64,000 nt of DNA from Mesostigma viride (lineage: Eukaryota; Streptophyta; Mesostigmatophyceae; Mesostigmatales; Mesostigmataceae), in contig RPFO01000084.1 in NCBI GenBank assembly GCA_009746045.1, positions 1 to 64,000 on the forward strand, read 5' to 3'. The notes below the pieces were generated by a model. That model worked only from the letters and a program-made list of their open reading frames with translations. It had not been told where the DNA came from and did not search any database. The translations under genes were made by a program, and so were the position numbers. The stretch's first letter is position 1; each line of letters begins with the position of its first letter. Positions 10,450 to 20,816 of this stretch are shown here, piece by piece.

Positions 10450-12610
10450 GCTGTCAAAAATTATGATCGAGGAAGTTTGAGGGTGATGTTGGGAGTGCTA
10501 TATGCGGTACAAAAAAAAAGACATCTTTTTCGATACAACTTTCACTGCTGTCTAGCCGACTAGCACGATAAACGATTCCTGGCATAATGCAGGGGGGATG
10601 TGCGAATGATTATAGTAAGGCCACAGAGGGCCGGATCAAGAGATGCACATACCCCCATATTTGAAAGTGCTCAGTGTCCCTCAAGCTACGCCTGTACAGG
10701 GTTAGATTCTATGATTTATGCCTGTACGTTATGCTTTATTGAGTTGAGCGCTAAGCTTTATGAGTAGTTAAATGGACCTGTACAGTTCATCATGGCCATA
10801 AACCAACATCAATAATAGCAATACACAGGCCCAGAAGCTCATAAACCCAATCAAGTAGATAATACATTAATTACCGTCGGCGAAGTACCAAGCTGCCAGG
10901 GCTACTAGCTGCTGTTCTGGCATGCTATCTTAGTACAGTTAGACTATGTGCATCTTAGTACAGTTAGACTATAAATACCGCACCCATGATTTGATATTTC
11001 ACCACTTCTTTTGTTGATTAAGAGACCTCAACAAGGTGAACACCATAGCACGACAAAACCATACCATGCCTTCTAGCCCTTGGGACGGGCATTAATATTG
11101 CATGTCAAGATAATCCATCAGCATCTCATAAACTGTTTTTGGATTTCTAATTCAGCAAATAGTAGTACCTCCAGTACTATGGGGCCGGGGCAACCTTCCC
11201 GTTATGCTACCACTATTTGATGCGCATGCTTTCCGTTAAACAGAATCTCTCTTCCAAATGCAAATGCATGGCCTTACCGTGAATTTCGGAAAATTCGTGC
11301 GAGTGAACCGATCGCTGACCAGCTGCAATAAGTATGCACCGAGCTCGCGGCCACGTATGTTAACTGGGGCCATTCCAGGCTCTGCGTACCTGCATGTCGG
11401 GAAAAAAAGAAGGAAAAAAAAGACAAATTCATAACCGCTCGGAAGTTGCGTCACGTGCCTAGCTAGCTATAGTCGCGTGTGTGACACTGCTAAGTCACAT
11501 TATCTCAGCAGGCAACAACAGTATCGCAGGTGGCAACCGACCGAAGTTCGAAAGTGCATGCGCGCGTGGTACGTGCTTGCATCATGATCCCGCGCAGCCA
11601 ATTACGGTCGCCGGAGTCCATAAATATATATATGTATGTTATGTACGCACTCACTTAATCGCTACATCTTGTAATATATACTCCTATATATTTCGCCTTT
11701 AACTTACGACAGCAACAGCGCCTCCTCAAGCCGCGGAAAGCTACCATGCCCGGATATGCTGCAGCTCCACATTATTGGTTGTAAGCTGCAGGCGCTGTAG
11801 TGCAGGCACTTGTCGACGTGCAGTCGCCAATCACGTTTACGTTACTCCATGCAGAGGCGCATTGAGAAGCGCAGCAAGCCGACCATTTCTTGTTGAGGCA
11901 TCTCCTGTCGGATGAGTCGAGACTCTTGGGGATTTTGTTTGCTCGCGACTGCAAGGCATCGCACCTGCTGTTCTTTGCGGACAAAAAAGAAATGCCAGCA
12001 CGAGCCCTCAATTGTCGACTTGTCGTTGTCGGCAAATAAGTATTATAAATATCCGCTCACGATATGGCATTTCTCTTGGAATTCGTTTCACACAGATGAG
12101 AAATAGTTGTCAATCGGAGCTCGCAGCAGGAAAGAGTTTTTCTAGACCATCGATCAGTGCGAAGTTGCGGCAAGTCGCTTTAGTCGAGTCGGGTTGAGTT
12201 GAGTTTATTCCCGCGCCGGTTGTCCGACAGTTGTTGTTGCCCACGACGCACCACGGCAGCAGAGATTCGAAACCACCCACAGATTTGAAACGGCCGAGGG
12301 CCAGACCACTGAATCCAGCCCATGATGCCATCACAAACAAATCCGACAGATCCATGGACAGCAGTGTTTTTTTTAAGGTTTTCGTTACTAGTGGCGCTAG
12401 GCCACTTGTGGCGTTTCGAACTATGAAAACTTCAGTTTACTCGGCCAATGTGTGGCTTTAAGCCAATTAAAATTGGGCTTGGCACGGCCACGTGTGGCGG
12501 GCTGGCTTTTTGGTGCAGCAAATGACCCTACCGGCAGCGGGGTCAGCGCGGCGCGGCGCCGTACTGGCATTCCAAGTTCAAAGTAGTTCAGAACAGTATG
12601 TTTAATTATC
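10450..12610. other. Non-coding region upstream of the GARP gene
   Basis: No convincing gene. It may hold promoter and further 5' exons of the GARP gene, but no domain was recognised. A direct repeat of about 20 bp (CTTAGTACAGTTAGACTAT) occurs at about 10930 and 10950. Near 12190-12215 lies TTGAGTTGAGTTTATTCCCG, which recurs at about 38187-38207 and resembles a retroelement 3' tail. Confidence 0.4.
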
Positions 12611-12614
12611 TTAA

Positions 12615-13959
12615 CCCATAGTCCGCTGACCCATTTTTGGCACTTTCATACCCCTGAAAATGAAAAAAATCATAACTCACAGGCCACAACTCCAAATACC
12701 CCCAACCAAGATGCTAGGAGTATCTACACTTCAAGGGCTTTCAGAATATGCAATAATACCTGGGCTTTATCAAAGCATTTGGATGATAGCTTCAGTCAAA
12801 GTTGGCCAAAAGACGATCTTTTTTCCCCAAGGAAAAGTCTACCCCACCCTAACTTCCCAGGGAGGGCAGGGAATCTCAATAACAACATTGGACAACTTAG
12901 TTGGATAGTCCAATGGTGGTTTCCTTGGGTCAGACCACCCGGATAACCCATTACCCCTATAAAACGTGCTCATACATGTGTGTGGGTTACGCGCGTGTAA
13001 ACAGCTATCTAGTATGACATGCAACACAATAATGCATTATAACAAGCTATCAAAGGCTGCCAAAAGTGCTGGAATACAAACACGTTGCCTACCTGCACTG
13101 ACGGAGTGGTATACTCCAAAGAAATGCCCAAAACTGGGCACTTTCAGGGCTAATACCACTCTTTACAACAGGCATGGAACTTGCTGAAATATGCATGGAT
13201 AAAATCGTCATTTATAATGCATGGGATACATATTCCGCTGCAAACAACTCGCAAATACGTTGTCTTACCTGGCTCGTTCATGCCCTACCCGGATTCCGCT
13301 GGCCGGGACCCTCATATCTCACACATACTGATGCTCTACATTCAAAGGCCGCAATAGCCGCATACTTCATGATCCGCCATGACTACCAGGTCGATGTTCC
13401 GTGCAAAGATGGCTACTAAACTAGTCCGCATTCTCAGCAAACGCTGCAGCTGACGTCCCATACCCAAACTGGATGCCCGGGCTGGCGCAGATTGCCCGGC
13501 CATAGGGAGAAAATCGACCTATGATAAGCTATGACTCATCTGGAACTGACGACCAGGAAAGCTATATTTTCCTACCTGTATTTTCCCAACCCTATAAATC
13601 TGGCCGTGCCTGACCTACGAAAATCATGCATCGTCATTCTGAGCAACATTCTGAACCGTTTCAAGCCGTGAGACGCAAAAATTTCGTAACAGCGGCACGT
13701 TGGCAGCCATATCTCATTACGCGCGCGCGCGAGCGAAAATTTCCCGCCAAAGTCACGTGATACATTCTCAATGCACGTTGTAATTACCAGGCTATGGCGA
13801 ATATTACCCCCAAACCTATTCATCACCTTCGTCCCTAAGTGTTCCCGGACCCACCGGACCACTGACATCCGTCACTAGTGGCGCGGCGCTCTCGGCGCGG
13901 CGCGAAACTCGACCGTTAGTCAAACCCCCCGACAGGTCGGGGGGTTAACGGACTAAGGG
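12615..13959. mobile_element. piggyBac-like non-autonomous element with TTAA target duplication
   Basis: TTAA at 12611-12614 is followed by CCCATAGTCCGCTGACCC. The other end is the near-perfect inverse (CCCTTAGTCCGTTAACCC when reverse-complemented) at 13942-13959, followed by TTAA at 13960-13963. A TTAA duplication with termini beginning CCC and ending GGG is the hallmark of the piggyBac superfamily. The 1345-bp interior has no transposase-length ORF, so the copy is presumed non-autonomous. A G6/C6 hairpin (CCCCCCGACAGGTCGGGGGG) lies just inside the right terminus at 13925-13944. Confidence 0.65.
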
Positions 13960-13969
13960 TTAATTTTTT

Positions 13970-14540
13970 TCGGGGAAATGGGTATATTTTATTAGCCAAT
14001 TATGGACCAAAGAGGTGAGAGGGGAAATGAGTATCAGCGAATCCTAACTGATGAAGGTGGGCACACACACGTGTGGCGGTGACAGGTGAAAGGCTAATAG
14101 GGCGCGTTATTAGACCAGGGAAGCCATTGGACCTGAGTGATGTCGCCATGAGGCATACTGGTGAATACCTGATTACGGCCCAGTAGATCATGAAAAAGCT
14201 GGAGCGGGCTGGGCTTGTCGTTATTGGGCCCTGGGTCCCACACCCTGTGTTGTTCCTGAGCTAACAGCCAGTAGCGGCGCATAGCCGCATTCCATAGGTA
14301 TATAAAGCGCCGGACTACGCCGCCGCGGGTATACTCCTCGCGGACCTTAAAGACTGTCTCGTTGCGTATGGTCCAGATCGCGTATAGCATAGTAGTGCGT
14401 AGCCATATCCATTCTGCTTGGGAAACTGAAAGCTCGGACCCTGGTGTGCCAGCAATACCGAAAATGATGGTACGCACGCTGATTGGGAGAGTAGTGGGTG
14501 GCGATGCCGTCCATGCGGCCCAGATGTTAATTTCAAACTA
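13970..14540 (-). pseudogene. LINE ORF2 C-terminal fragment
   Basis: The minus reading from 14535 to 14094 gives 'WIWLRTTMLYAIWTIRNETVF' (split across blocks), then a helix-rich segment with 'RRFIYLWNAAMRRYWLLAQEQ'. The pattern W..LR..L...W..RN..VF is typical of the region after the reverse-transcriptase domain in plant and algal LINE ORF2 proteins. A second copy lies at 31215-31600. The 3' side (14093-13970) ends with an ATAAAATATACCCATTT-like block; a relative of that block recurs at about 15280, 20715 and 37605, suggesting a shared 3'-terminal consensus. The N-terminal endonuclease and RT domains are absent. Confidence 0.55.
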
Positions 14541-14557
14541 GTAGAATTTAGTAGAAT

Positions 14558-14633
14558 CATTCACGCCTTAAGTTGGGTTCACGCCTGAAGTTGGGTTGAC
14601 CAAAAACCTCGAACCCAACTTAAGGCGTGAATG
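14558..14633. repeat. Perfect 23-bp inverted repeat (hairpin)
   Basis: Arms 14558-14580 and 14611-14633 are exact reverse complements around a 30-base loop that carries a partial third copy. The arm contains CACGCCTTAAGTTGGG. Imperfect relatives are at 20550-20700, and the same sequence was the target of the element at 15329-17224. Function unknown; it could be a foldback element. Confidence 0.75.
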
Positions 14634-14739
14634 CCTGTACACAAGGCGGGCGAGCGTCTCCGTCTCAGGCATCGGCGCCGGGCGTACTTGGTAAATTAAC
14701 AACAACGATTACTACTACAGCCACTGCTTAACAAAACGA

Positions 14740-15245
14740 TTACTGAAGTGCCGAAAGTCGAAACACATTAGTCAATGCAGTACAGTACTGTATGGCTGGC
14801 GAGTGACTGGAACTGAGGCGCCAGCCGCCAGGCCGCCAGCCAGCTGAAGCCAGAAAATGCACACAAGCTGCAGTCTGCACAGTGCACTCTGGTCTCTGGC
14901 AGCGGGCCACTTGCCACTTGGCACTTGGCCGGGCTCTACGTACATGCACTATGCAGTCAGTAAGTCAGTCAGTCATAGTAGTACTCATGGTAGTTCTAGT
15001 ACTAGGGAGGCTTGTGGCGGAACGCCGGCCGGAAGACCGGCTGACACCGCCAATTGTGGCGTAGCCTGTACTAGAGTGAACTTCAGGCACGGCCACCCTG
15101 TGGCGAAACGAAACTACAAAGTAGAACAGCACGGCCAAATTGTGGCTTCTTGGGTGCCCTGTCCAAGTGGGTGGCACCGCCACATTTTGCCAAAAAAAGT
15201 GCCACACCGCCACATTTGGCGGCATATCGCCACTAAAAAAAACAC
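14740..15245 (+). repeat. Dispersed repeat rich in GCCACA/TGTGGC motifs, copy 1
   Basis: About 500 bp that recurs in inverted orientation at 63555-64000. Inside, short CCGCCACA or TGTGGCGG motifs appear again and again in both directions, some paired as CCGCCAATTGTGGCG. Open frames across it (14857-15534) have no recognisable domain and are judged chance. No terminal repeats were recognised. Confidence 0.65.
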
Positions 15246-15328
15246 TGATGGACAGATGCGTCAAAATGTAGTCATTCACGCCTTCCGGGTAAATGGGTAT
15301 TTTTCAATCATAGTCATTCACGCCTTAA

Positions 15329-17224
15329 GGGGACATGACACATCGGAATTTTTTGGCGCCAAAAAATTCGCGCCGGTACCGTCGGTACCCCCGGACCGTG
15401 AAATTGTGGTGCACAATGCGCACACCTCGTGCGGAGGTGGCCATGGCGACGTGTGTTCCGTAAAAATTTGCCTTATCGGCCAGGCGACAAGCGAAAAATG
15501 TACGCCGGTGGTTTTAAACGATGTTCTAGTATGATGTTTCATAGCCAGATATGCACAATTTGAAAAGTCGGTGCCTTTCTTAATCCAGATTTGCACGGGG
15601 GTCTAATCCGAAAATCTGGCCGCACATATTAATTTAGAATGCGTGCCTGCGACTGTAGAATTTAAGATTTGTGGATTATATTGATGCAGGAAGAAGCGTT
15701 TAGTAATGGAAACCGTGAAAACACCCTAAGCGGCTTCGATCTGCGGCCATTTCCCGTCATTTCTGAAATGATATCGTTCAGGCCTGCGCGATCCGCGGTC
15801 AAGCCATCCATGGATGGCTGGCTGTCTCGCGCGCCTGGGTAGGAAAAAAAGCCGTCCGTGGTACGTTCATTTGCCGCATGTCACCGCCCTGTCGGTTTGC
15901 GCTCTAAATGTTCCTGGCATGAAGCTTTGGCGCCGATTCCGGGTGTTCTTGCTATTATTTTGTTCGCCACTTGTTGCAGTTGCGCTATCTGTTTTCGCAG
16001 GTTTCAATGTTTTGCCTTATCCTGCGTATGCCATGCTTCTTAAAGCTAGCAAGAGTTGATCGGGCAGTTTTGCGGCTCTGCTTCACTTTCTTTTATGGAG
16101 TTTTTCATATGGTAGACATTGTATATTGCGTAGTCAAGGACCCTAGCTGCCTGGGAGCGGCATCAACGTTGCAAGGAGCTGGCGAGCTCATAAACGCTTG
16201 TCTTGGCCCTTCAGCCTGCTGGAAAACAAGGTGTGAAGTTGTAGGGAAGGTGAGCATGTGTTATATAGTTATCTCCTTACAATATGTTTTGCTTTCATTA
16301 CACATGGCTGGGGCTTCCTAGATGATAAGGATCAGGTGCTTATTAAGAGGATGGCCCTTTTATCCTTTAGCATCATGACTGGGTGTTAGCTATGAGGTGA
16401 TTCCCGCAAGTGGTCATGCCTGCGTGCGTAATGATTTTGTCGGTGGATGTCTTCTTCAAGCATCTAGCATTTTCTTTACGTGCTTCTGCCCAATTTGCAG
16501 GGGGCAAGCTTAGGAATGTGCTTATGGTGTCCCTCATGCCACAGTGTACCAAGCATGCAGGGTGGCAGCTATAACATGATGTACTATGGGCAAACTAGGT
16601 CAGAATGACCTGTAATTTGGTGGCAAGCTTTATGATACATTTTATTAATTAATTGCACCTGGTTTGCCCCAGTTAGTGGTTGGCTAGGGTGTAAAAGGGG
16701 TGTTGTTTGTGCTCATAACCCGGATTTTCTGTCATTTTTTTTTTGCATGTTTACACTAATAACATGAGTAAACGTGCTCAGAATGAGCTCAAACTTTGTG
16801 AGAGTGAAATTCCCACCCTAGGCCTAGTATAAATATCATCACTGGAATTTTTGCATGTGTCTACTATTTGATTTATTTTTTTAGGACCAAAAAAATACGT
16901 GTTTTGGGCTAAACCCTATAAATAGTCTAAACGTGCTTATTTTGTGGTCCTGAGTAGCCAGATTTATTTGCAAGGGTGGGGATTTTAGGAAAATATGTGG
17001 TTTGGTCACTTTTTGGTTGCCCAGTCTCCTAGGAAAAATCGGCCAAAAATAGCGTCTTTTTCTATTTTTAGCTCATAACTGGGTCATGCTGGGGGTAGTA
17101 CCACCCCCAAGTGGCTGGAAATTTTTTTTTTTCACATATTTATGGTTTGGAAGCATAACCGGATTTTTATCCCATGCACAGGTCTGTTTTCCAGAAAAGT
17201 GCACTTTCAATGTGTCATGTCCCC
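15329..17224. mobile_element. TTAA-flanked element with 15-bp perfect inverted termini
   Basis: TTAA (15325-15328) is followed by GGGGACATGACACAT. The exact inverse ends at 17224 and is followed by TTAA (17225-17228). Joining the flanks gives CATTCACGCC-TTAA-GTTGGG, which is the intact sequence at 14558-14577, so the insertion is directly visible against an empty site. The 1.9-kb interior has only small ORFs (15814-16059 and 15971-16321, hydrophobic, unrecognised), so it is probably non-autonomous. The TTAA duplication suggests piggyBac or a related TTAA-targeting group, although the GGGG terminus differs from the usual CCC. Confidence 0.75.
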
Positions 17225-17413
17225 TTAAGTTGGGTTGGCTTAAGTATTCGACCCGTTCACGCCTTGTTGGGTCGCATAGGATTTTAGCATTCTGATTTCA
17301 AAGTAGTTCAGAATAGTATGTTATCAAAGAGACAACCAGCGCAGGCCAGAAATCGGGAGAATCCGGACCATGGTAGCTCGAGCCTGCCGTTATAGTATTA
17401 ATTAATTAAACTC

Positions 17414-17434
17414 GTGCTCCCGTTGGGGAGTCAC
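17414..17434 (-). ncRNA. 3'-terminal stem-loop of element A1
   Basis: In the RNA sense, GTG-A-CTCCC-CAAC-GGGAG-CAC folds into an 8-bp stem with one bulged A and a CAAC loop, a few bases before the (TTAA)n tail. The same 21 bases occur at 19291-19311 (A2) and 31632-31652, with a variant near 30648. This is an element RNA structure rather than a stand-alone gene. Confidence 0.6.
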
Positions 17435-17797
17435 GGAGCACCGAAGTGCTTTTAATCCCTGTGTGTGCACTACAGGAGAAAGGGCAGAGACCCCCAGTCT
17501 CCTTCATGCCAAAGGCATGCCACAGCTGCAATCGGGCGCGGCTAGCGAAAAGGACAGGCTAACGATCCGGCAAACTGTGGGTGCAATAAGACCCATGTGA
17601 GCATATCATAGCAAGGAGCGTGGGCAAGTAATCTGAACATAGCCAGGGCGTAGCATGGCTGTACTAGGACTAGGCTAAGGCTATGGCTGGTTGTGTACCG
17701 TGCGTTGGCGGCACGTGACTAGGTGTGTTGGCACAGCTAGGCATGGCTGCCTTAGCGGCAGTGACGCCAATGGTTACAAGCTAGGGCTATTGCTATT

Positions 17798-19159
17798 CTA
17801 GCCCGCTGGGGGCGTCCACATCTTGTGGTTGATCATCAGGTCCCCGCCCCTCCAGTACACCTTGGGCTTCTGGGGGTCCTGCTTATGGCGGAGGTATTCC
17901 GGCCACAGGTCGCGTCGCTGCTGTTGCTGAGCGGGGGTGAGGTCGTCATCCAGCGTCCAGGTGAGGTCGTGCAACCGCTTGCGACGAGAGAGGAACCGCT
18001 GCTTATCCTCAGGGGAGGGGAAGGTGAGTAGGACTGGTGGGGGGGCCGCCTTGTCCCGTGAGTGGGGAAGGCGGTGGCACCCACGCAGTTCTACCTCACC
18101 TACCAGGCCCATGAGGGTAAGAAGCTGGTTCTTGAGCTCGTCAGCAAGAGAGGTTGACGTCTCACCTGGCTTCTGGGGGAAGCGACGTAGCACCACTCGG
18201 CACTCGCGGCGAGCGCGATCGGTGACCTCCCGTTGCTGGGCCTGGCGGTGGTCCTCCAGCTCCTGGAGCTTTGTGGCGATGGCGTCGGTGGTGGAGGCGG
18301 TCGCTGACCGCAGCAGGTCCGCGTAGGAGAGCGGCGGGAGGTCGCCAGCATCCTGCCGGGGTGGCTGGGATGCAATGGTGGCCGTCTGCTCCGCTATCTT
18401 GGGGACCTGTGTGGCCAGGGCCTCGGTGTGGGCGGTGATGGCCTCAAGCTTCTTCAGGAGCACGCCACACTTGCCCTCCACCTGGTTAAGGCGAGAGACA
18501 AGTGCAGCATGCGTTTCCGAAGCCTGCGCCGTGGTGTGTAGCGCCGTGAACTGGGGTTGTAGCTTGTGGACGACCTTGGTTTCCACGTTGGAGACCCGGG
18601 CCTCGACCGTGTTGAGCGTGGTGTTCAGCGATGTCAGCTGCTCGGCCAGCGGCCAGGTCACGTGCTCCTCCAGCACTGCGCGGATGTCATCCTTGCCGAG
18701 GGAGGAAGCCGATGGCGCTGCCGGCTGTGCGGGGGCTTGGGTGCGGAGCGTGCGGGTGATGTCGCCGAGGCGGATCTGGAATTGGCTGGTCAGGATAATC
18801 AGGCGTTGTTGTACTTCGTTCAAAGCATAGAGCCAGGACATGTCTCCATTGTAGTCGATAGCCGCCCCCTTCCTGGGCACGAAGAGCTTCCGCTCCTGTT
18901 CGAGGAACTGGAGAACCTCAATGCATTCCTGCGGCGACAACTCTTGCCACTCGGTGAGGGAGAATCGTCGGTCGCCGGGGAGGAACTCGCTCCATTTTCG
19001 ATCGTGGCAGGGTTTCTTGGGCTCAGGCGAGGCGCTTGGCGAGGGTTTGGCGGGTAAGCCTGTCGGCTGAACAATGGCGAGGGCGAGAGGGTTGGGCTGG
19101 GCGCTGGGAAGCTGTGCCAGCTCCTTTTCCAGCCCTCGTTTTGCTTTGGGAGTCGTCAT
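17798..19159 (-). CDS. L1-type ORF1 protein (RNA-binding, coiled coil plus RRM), intact
   Basis: A 453-aa intact frame from ATG at 19159 to TAG. The N-terminus is Pro/Ser-rich and basic (residues 1-60), followed by a conserved helical block that includes 'LSPQECIEVLQFLEQERKLF' (about 75-95). A heptad-rich coiled coil spans about 170-260. The C-terminal RRM-like domain spans about 310-400 with 'CRVVLRRF', 'RGCHRLPHSRDK' and 'PPVLLTF'. The end resembles the CTD of L1 ORF1p, with 'LDDDLTPAQQQQRRDLWPEY' and 'VYWRGGDLMINHKMW'. In L1 elements ORF1p trimerises through its coiled coil and coats the element RNA as a chaperone. Here no ORF2 follows, so retrotransposition would need a LINE RT in trans (inference). 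Its minus-strand neighbour at 19688 is a deleted copy of the same gene. Confidence 0.75.
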   Translation of the reverse strand: MTTPKAKRGLEKELAQLPSAQPNPLALAIVQPTGLPAKPSPSASPEPKKPCHDRKWSEFLPGDRRFSLTEWQELSPQECIEVLQFLEQERKLFVPRKGAAIDYNGDMSWLYALNEVQQRLIILTSQFQIRLGDITRTLRTQAPAQPAAPSASSLGKDDIRAVLEEHVTWPLAEQLTSLNTTLNTVEARVSNVETKVVHKLQPQFTALHTTAQASETHAALVSRLNQVEGKCGVLLKKLEAITAHTEALATQVPKIAEQTATIASQPPRQDAGDLPPLSYADLLRSATASTTDAIATKLQELEDHRQAQQREVTDRARRECRVVLRRFPQKPGETSTSLADELKNQLLTLMGLVGEVELRGCHRLPHSRDKAAPPPVLLTFPSPEDKQRFLSRRKRLHDLTWTLDDDLTPAQQQQRRDLWPEYLRHKQDPQKPKVYWRGGDLMINHKMWTPPAG

Positions 19160-19266
19160 AGCTGGTCACGTGCGTAACTTTGTCTATACTGCGTGGCAGC
19201 CGTAACCGTTTATACTGGCAAGTGCGTCTTAGAAAGGCGCATCGAATGCAAGTGGTCTGACCGAAT

Positions 19267-20355
19267 TTAATTAATTAATTAATTAAACTCGTGCTCCCGT
19301 TGGGGAGTCACGGAGCACCGAAGTGCTTTTAATCCCTGTGTGTGCACTACAGGAGAAAGGGCAGAGACCCCCAGTCTCCTTCATGCCAAAGGCATGCCAC
19401 AGCTGCAATCGGGCGCGGCTAGCTAAAAGGACAGGCTAACGATCCGGCAAACTGTGGGTGCAATAAGACCCATGTGAGCATGTCATAGCAAGGAGCGTGG
19501 GCAAGTAATCTGAACATAGCCAGGGCGTAGCATGGCTGTACTAGAACTAGGCTAAGGCTATGGCTGGTTGTGTACCGTGCGTTGGCGGCACGTGACTAGG
19601 TTTGTTGGCACAGCTAGGCAAACATTCTAGGCATGGCTGCCTTAGCGACAGTGACTCCAATGGTTACAAGCTAGGGCTATTGCTATTCTAGCCCGCTGGG
19701 GGCGTCCACATCTTGTGGTTGATCATCAGGTCCCCGCCCCTCCAGTACACCTTGGGCTTCTGGGGGTCCTGCTTATGGCGGAGGTATTCCGGCCACAGGT
19801 CGCGTCGCTGCTGTTGCTGAGCGGGGGTTAGGTCGTCATCCAGCGTCCAGGTGAGGTCGTGCAACCGCTTGCGACGAGAGAGGAACCGCTGCTTATCCTC
19901 AGGGGAGATGAAGGTGAGCAGGACTGGTGGGGTGGCCGCCTTGTCCCGTGAGTGGGGAAGGCGGTGGCACCCACGCAGTTCTACCTCACCTACCAGGCCC
20001 ATGAGGGTAAGAAGCTGTTTCTTGATCTCGTCAGCAAGGGAGGTTGACGTCTCACCTGGCTTCTGGGGGAAGCGACGTAGCACCACTCGGCACTCGCGGC
20101 GAGCGCGATCGGTGACCTCCCGTTGCTGGGCCTGGCGGTGGTCCTCCAGCTCCTGGAGCTTCGTGGCGATGGCGTCGGTGGTGGAGGCGGTCGCTGTCCG
20201 CAGCAGGTCCGCGTAGGAGAGCGGGAGGTCACCAGCATCCTGCCGGGGTGGCTGGGAGGCAATGGTGGCCGTCTGCTCCGCTAGCTTTGGGACCTGTGTG
20301 GCCAGGGCCTCTGACCGAATTTGGGGCTCAGACGCAAAAGATCTGAACTCCGCCG
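19267..20355 (-). mobile_element. ORF1-only element A2, internally deleted, with (TTAA)n tail
   Basis: It has the same 3' UTR, stem-loop (19311-19291) and tail (19286-19267) as A1. The body is a near-identical copy of the A1 C-terminal half. At about 20310 the sequence jumps from the coiled-coil coding region directly into the 5' leader (GACCGAATTTGGGGCTCAG…). The N-terminal half and coiled-coil start are missing, and the junction shows only a 2-base overlap, with no GT-AG boundary. The leader end (CCGCCGTCAGCCAT) matches that of the element at 31681-33667. Confidence 0.7.
19688..20312 (-). pseudogene. L1-type ORF1, N-terminally deleted copy
   Basis: It shares nearly all residues with the last 200 aa of the ORF at 17798, including the RRM core ('CRVVLRRF') and the 'LDDDLTPAQQQQRRDLW' end. 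The frame stays open upstream to 20404 through the former leader, but those residues are not ORF1. The coiled coil needed for trimerisation is mostly lost, so the product would not be a normal ORF1p. Confidence 0.7.
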
Positions 20356-20544
20356 TCAGCCATACCGCCGTCAGCCATTTTCGTTCAACTTGTAGTGTTT
20401 GCACATAAGTAATGAGGATTTACAAGTGCGCTGATTTGCCCTATGTTTCCCACATTATAGTATGTTATCAAAGAGACAACCAGCGCAGGCCAGAAATCGT
20501 TATAGTATGTTATATTCTCTTTAGTTCAAATTAGTACAATTAAG

Positions 20545-20705
20545 TAGAGTCACTCACGCCGGCTCATGTTTGGTTCACGCCTCAATTGGGTTGTTGTTGT
20601 GTCCACATTGTGGCGTGGGACACAACCAGAACAAACAACAACCGCAATTGGGTGGACCCCTCGAAAACCTCGAACCCAAACCTCGGGCGTGAATGACTGT
20701 ACAGG
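20545..20705. repeat. Imperfect hairpin repeat related to 14558-14633
   Basis: Left arm TCACGCC…TTTGGTTC and right arm GAACCCAAACCTCGGGCGTGA. In between lies a second inverted pair around TTGTTGTTGTGTCC and GACACAACCAGAACAAACAA. The right side ends GAATGACTGTACAGGC, close to ends seen at 14640 and 37340, so these may be termini of one foldback family. Confidence 0.55.
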
Positions 20706-20816
20706 CAAGACTTTTCCGGGTAAATGGGTATTTTTATTAACCAACGTATCACGTATCGACCAGCTCGGCTGGTTAATTATTAATTAATTAGACTCGTGCT
20801 GGGTGGTTTTACCGGA

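Larger units (their letters stand above)
17397..19267 (-). mobile_element. ORF1-only non-LTR element A1, with (TTAA)n tail
   Basis: Reading minus: a 5' leader (about 19267-19160), one ORF (19159-17798), about 390 bp of 3' UTR, a stem-loop (17434-17414) and a TTAA-type tail (17409-17397). No reverse transcriptase, endonuclease or second ORF is present. The 5' end is truncated where the tail of element A2 starts. Confidence 0.7.

Noticed and set aside
14857-15534. 225-codon plus ORF
   Set aside because: It spans the dispersed TGTGGC repeat and the terminus of the TTAA element; no domain, and the inverse copy at 63.6 kb does not keep the frame.
19250-20312. Spliced retrocopy explanation for the missing half of element A2
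   Set aside because: The junction has no GT-AG boundaries and only a 2-base overlap, which fits a deletion better than intron removal.
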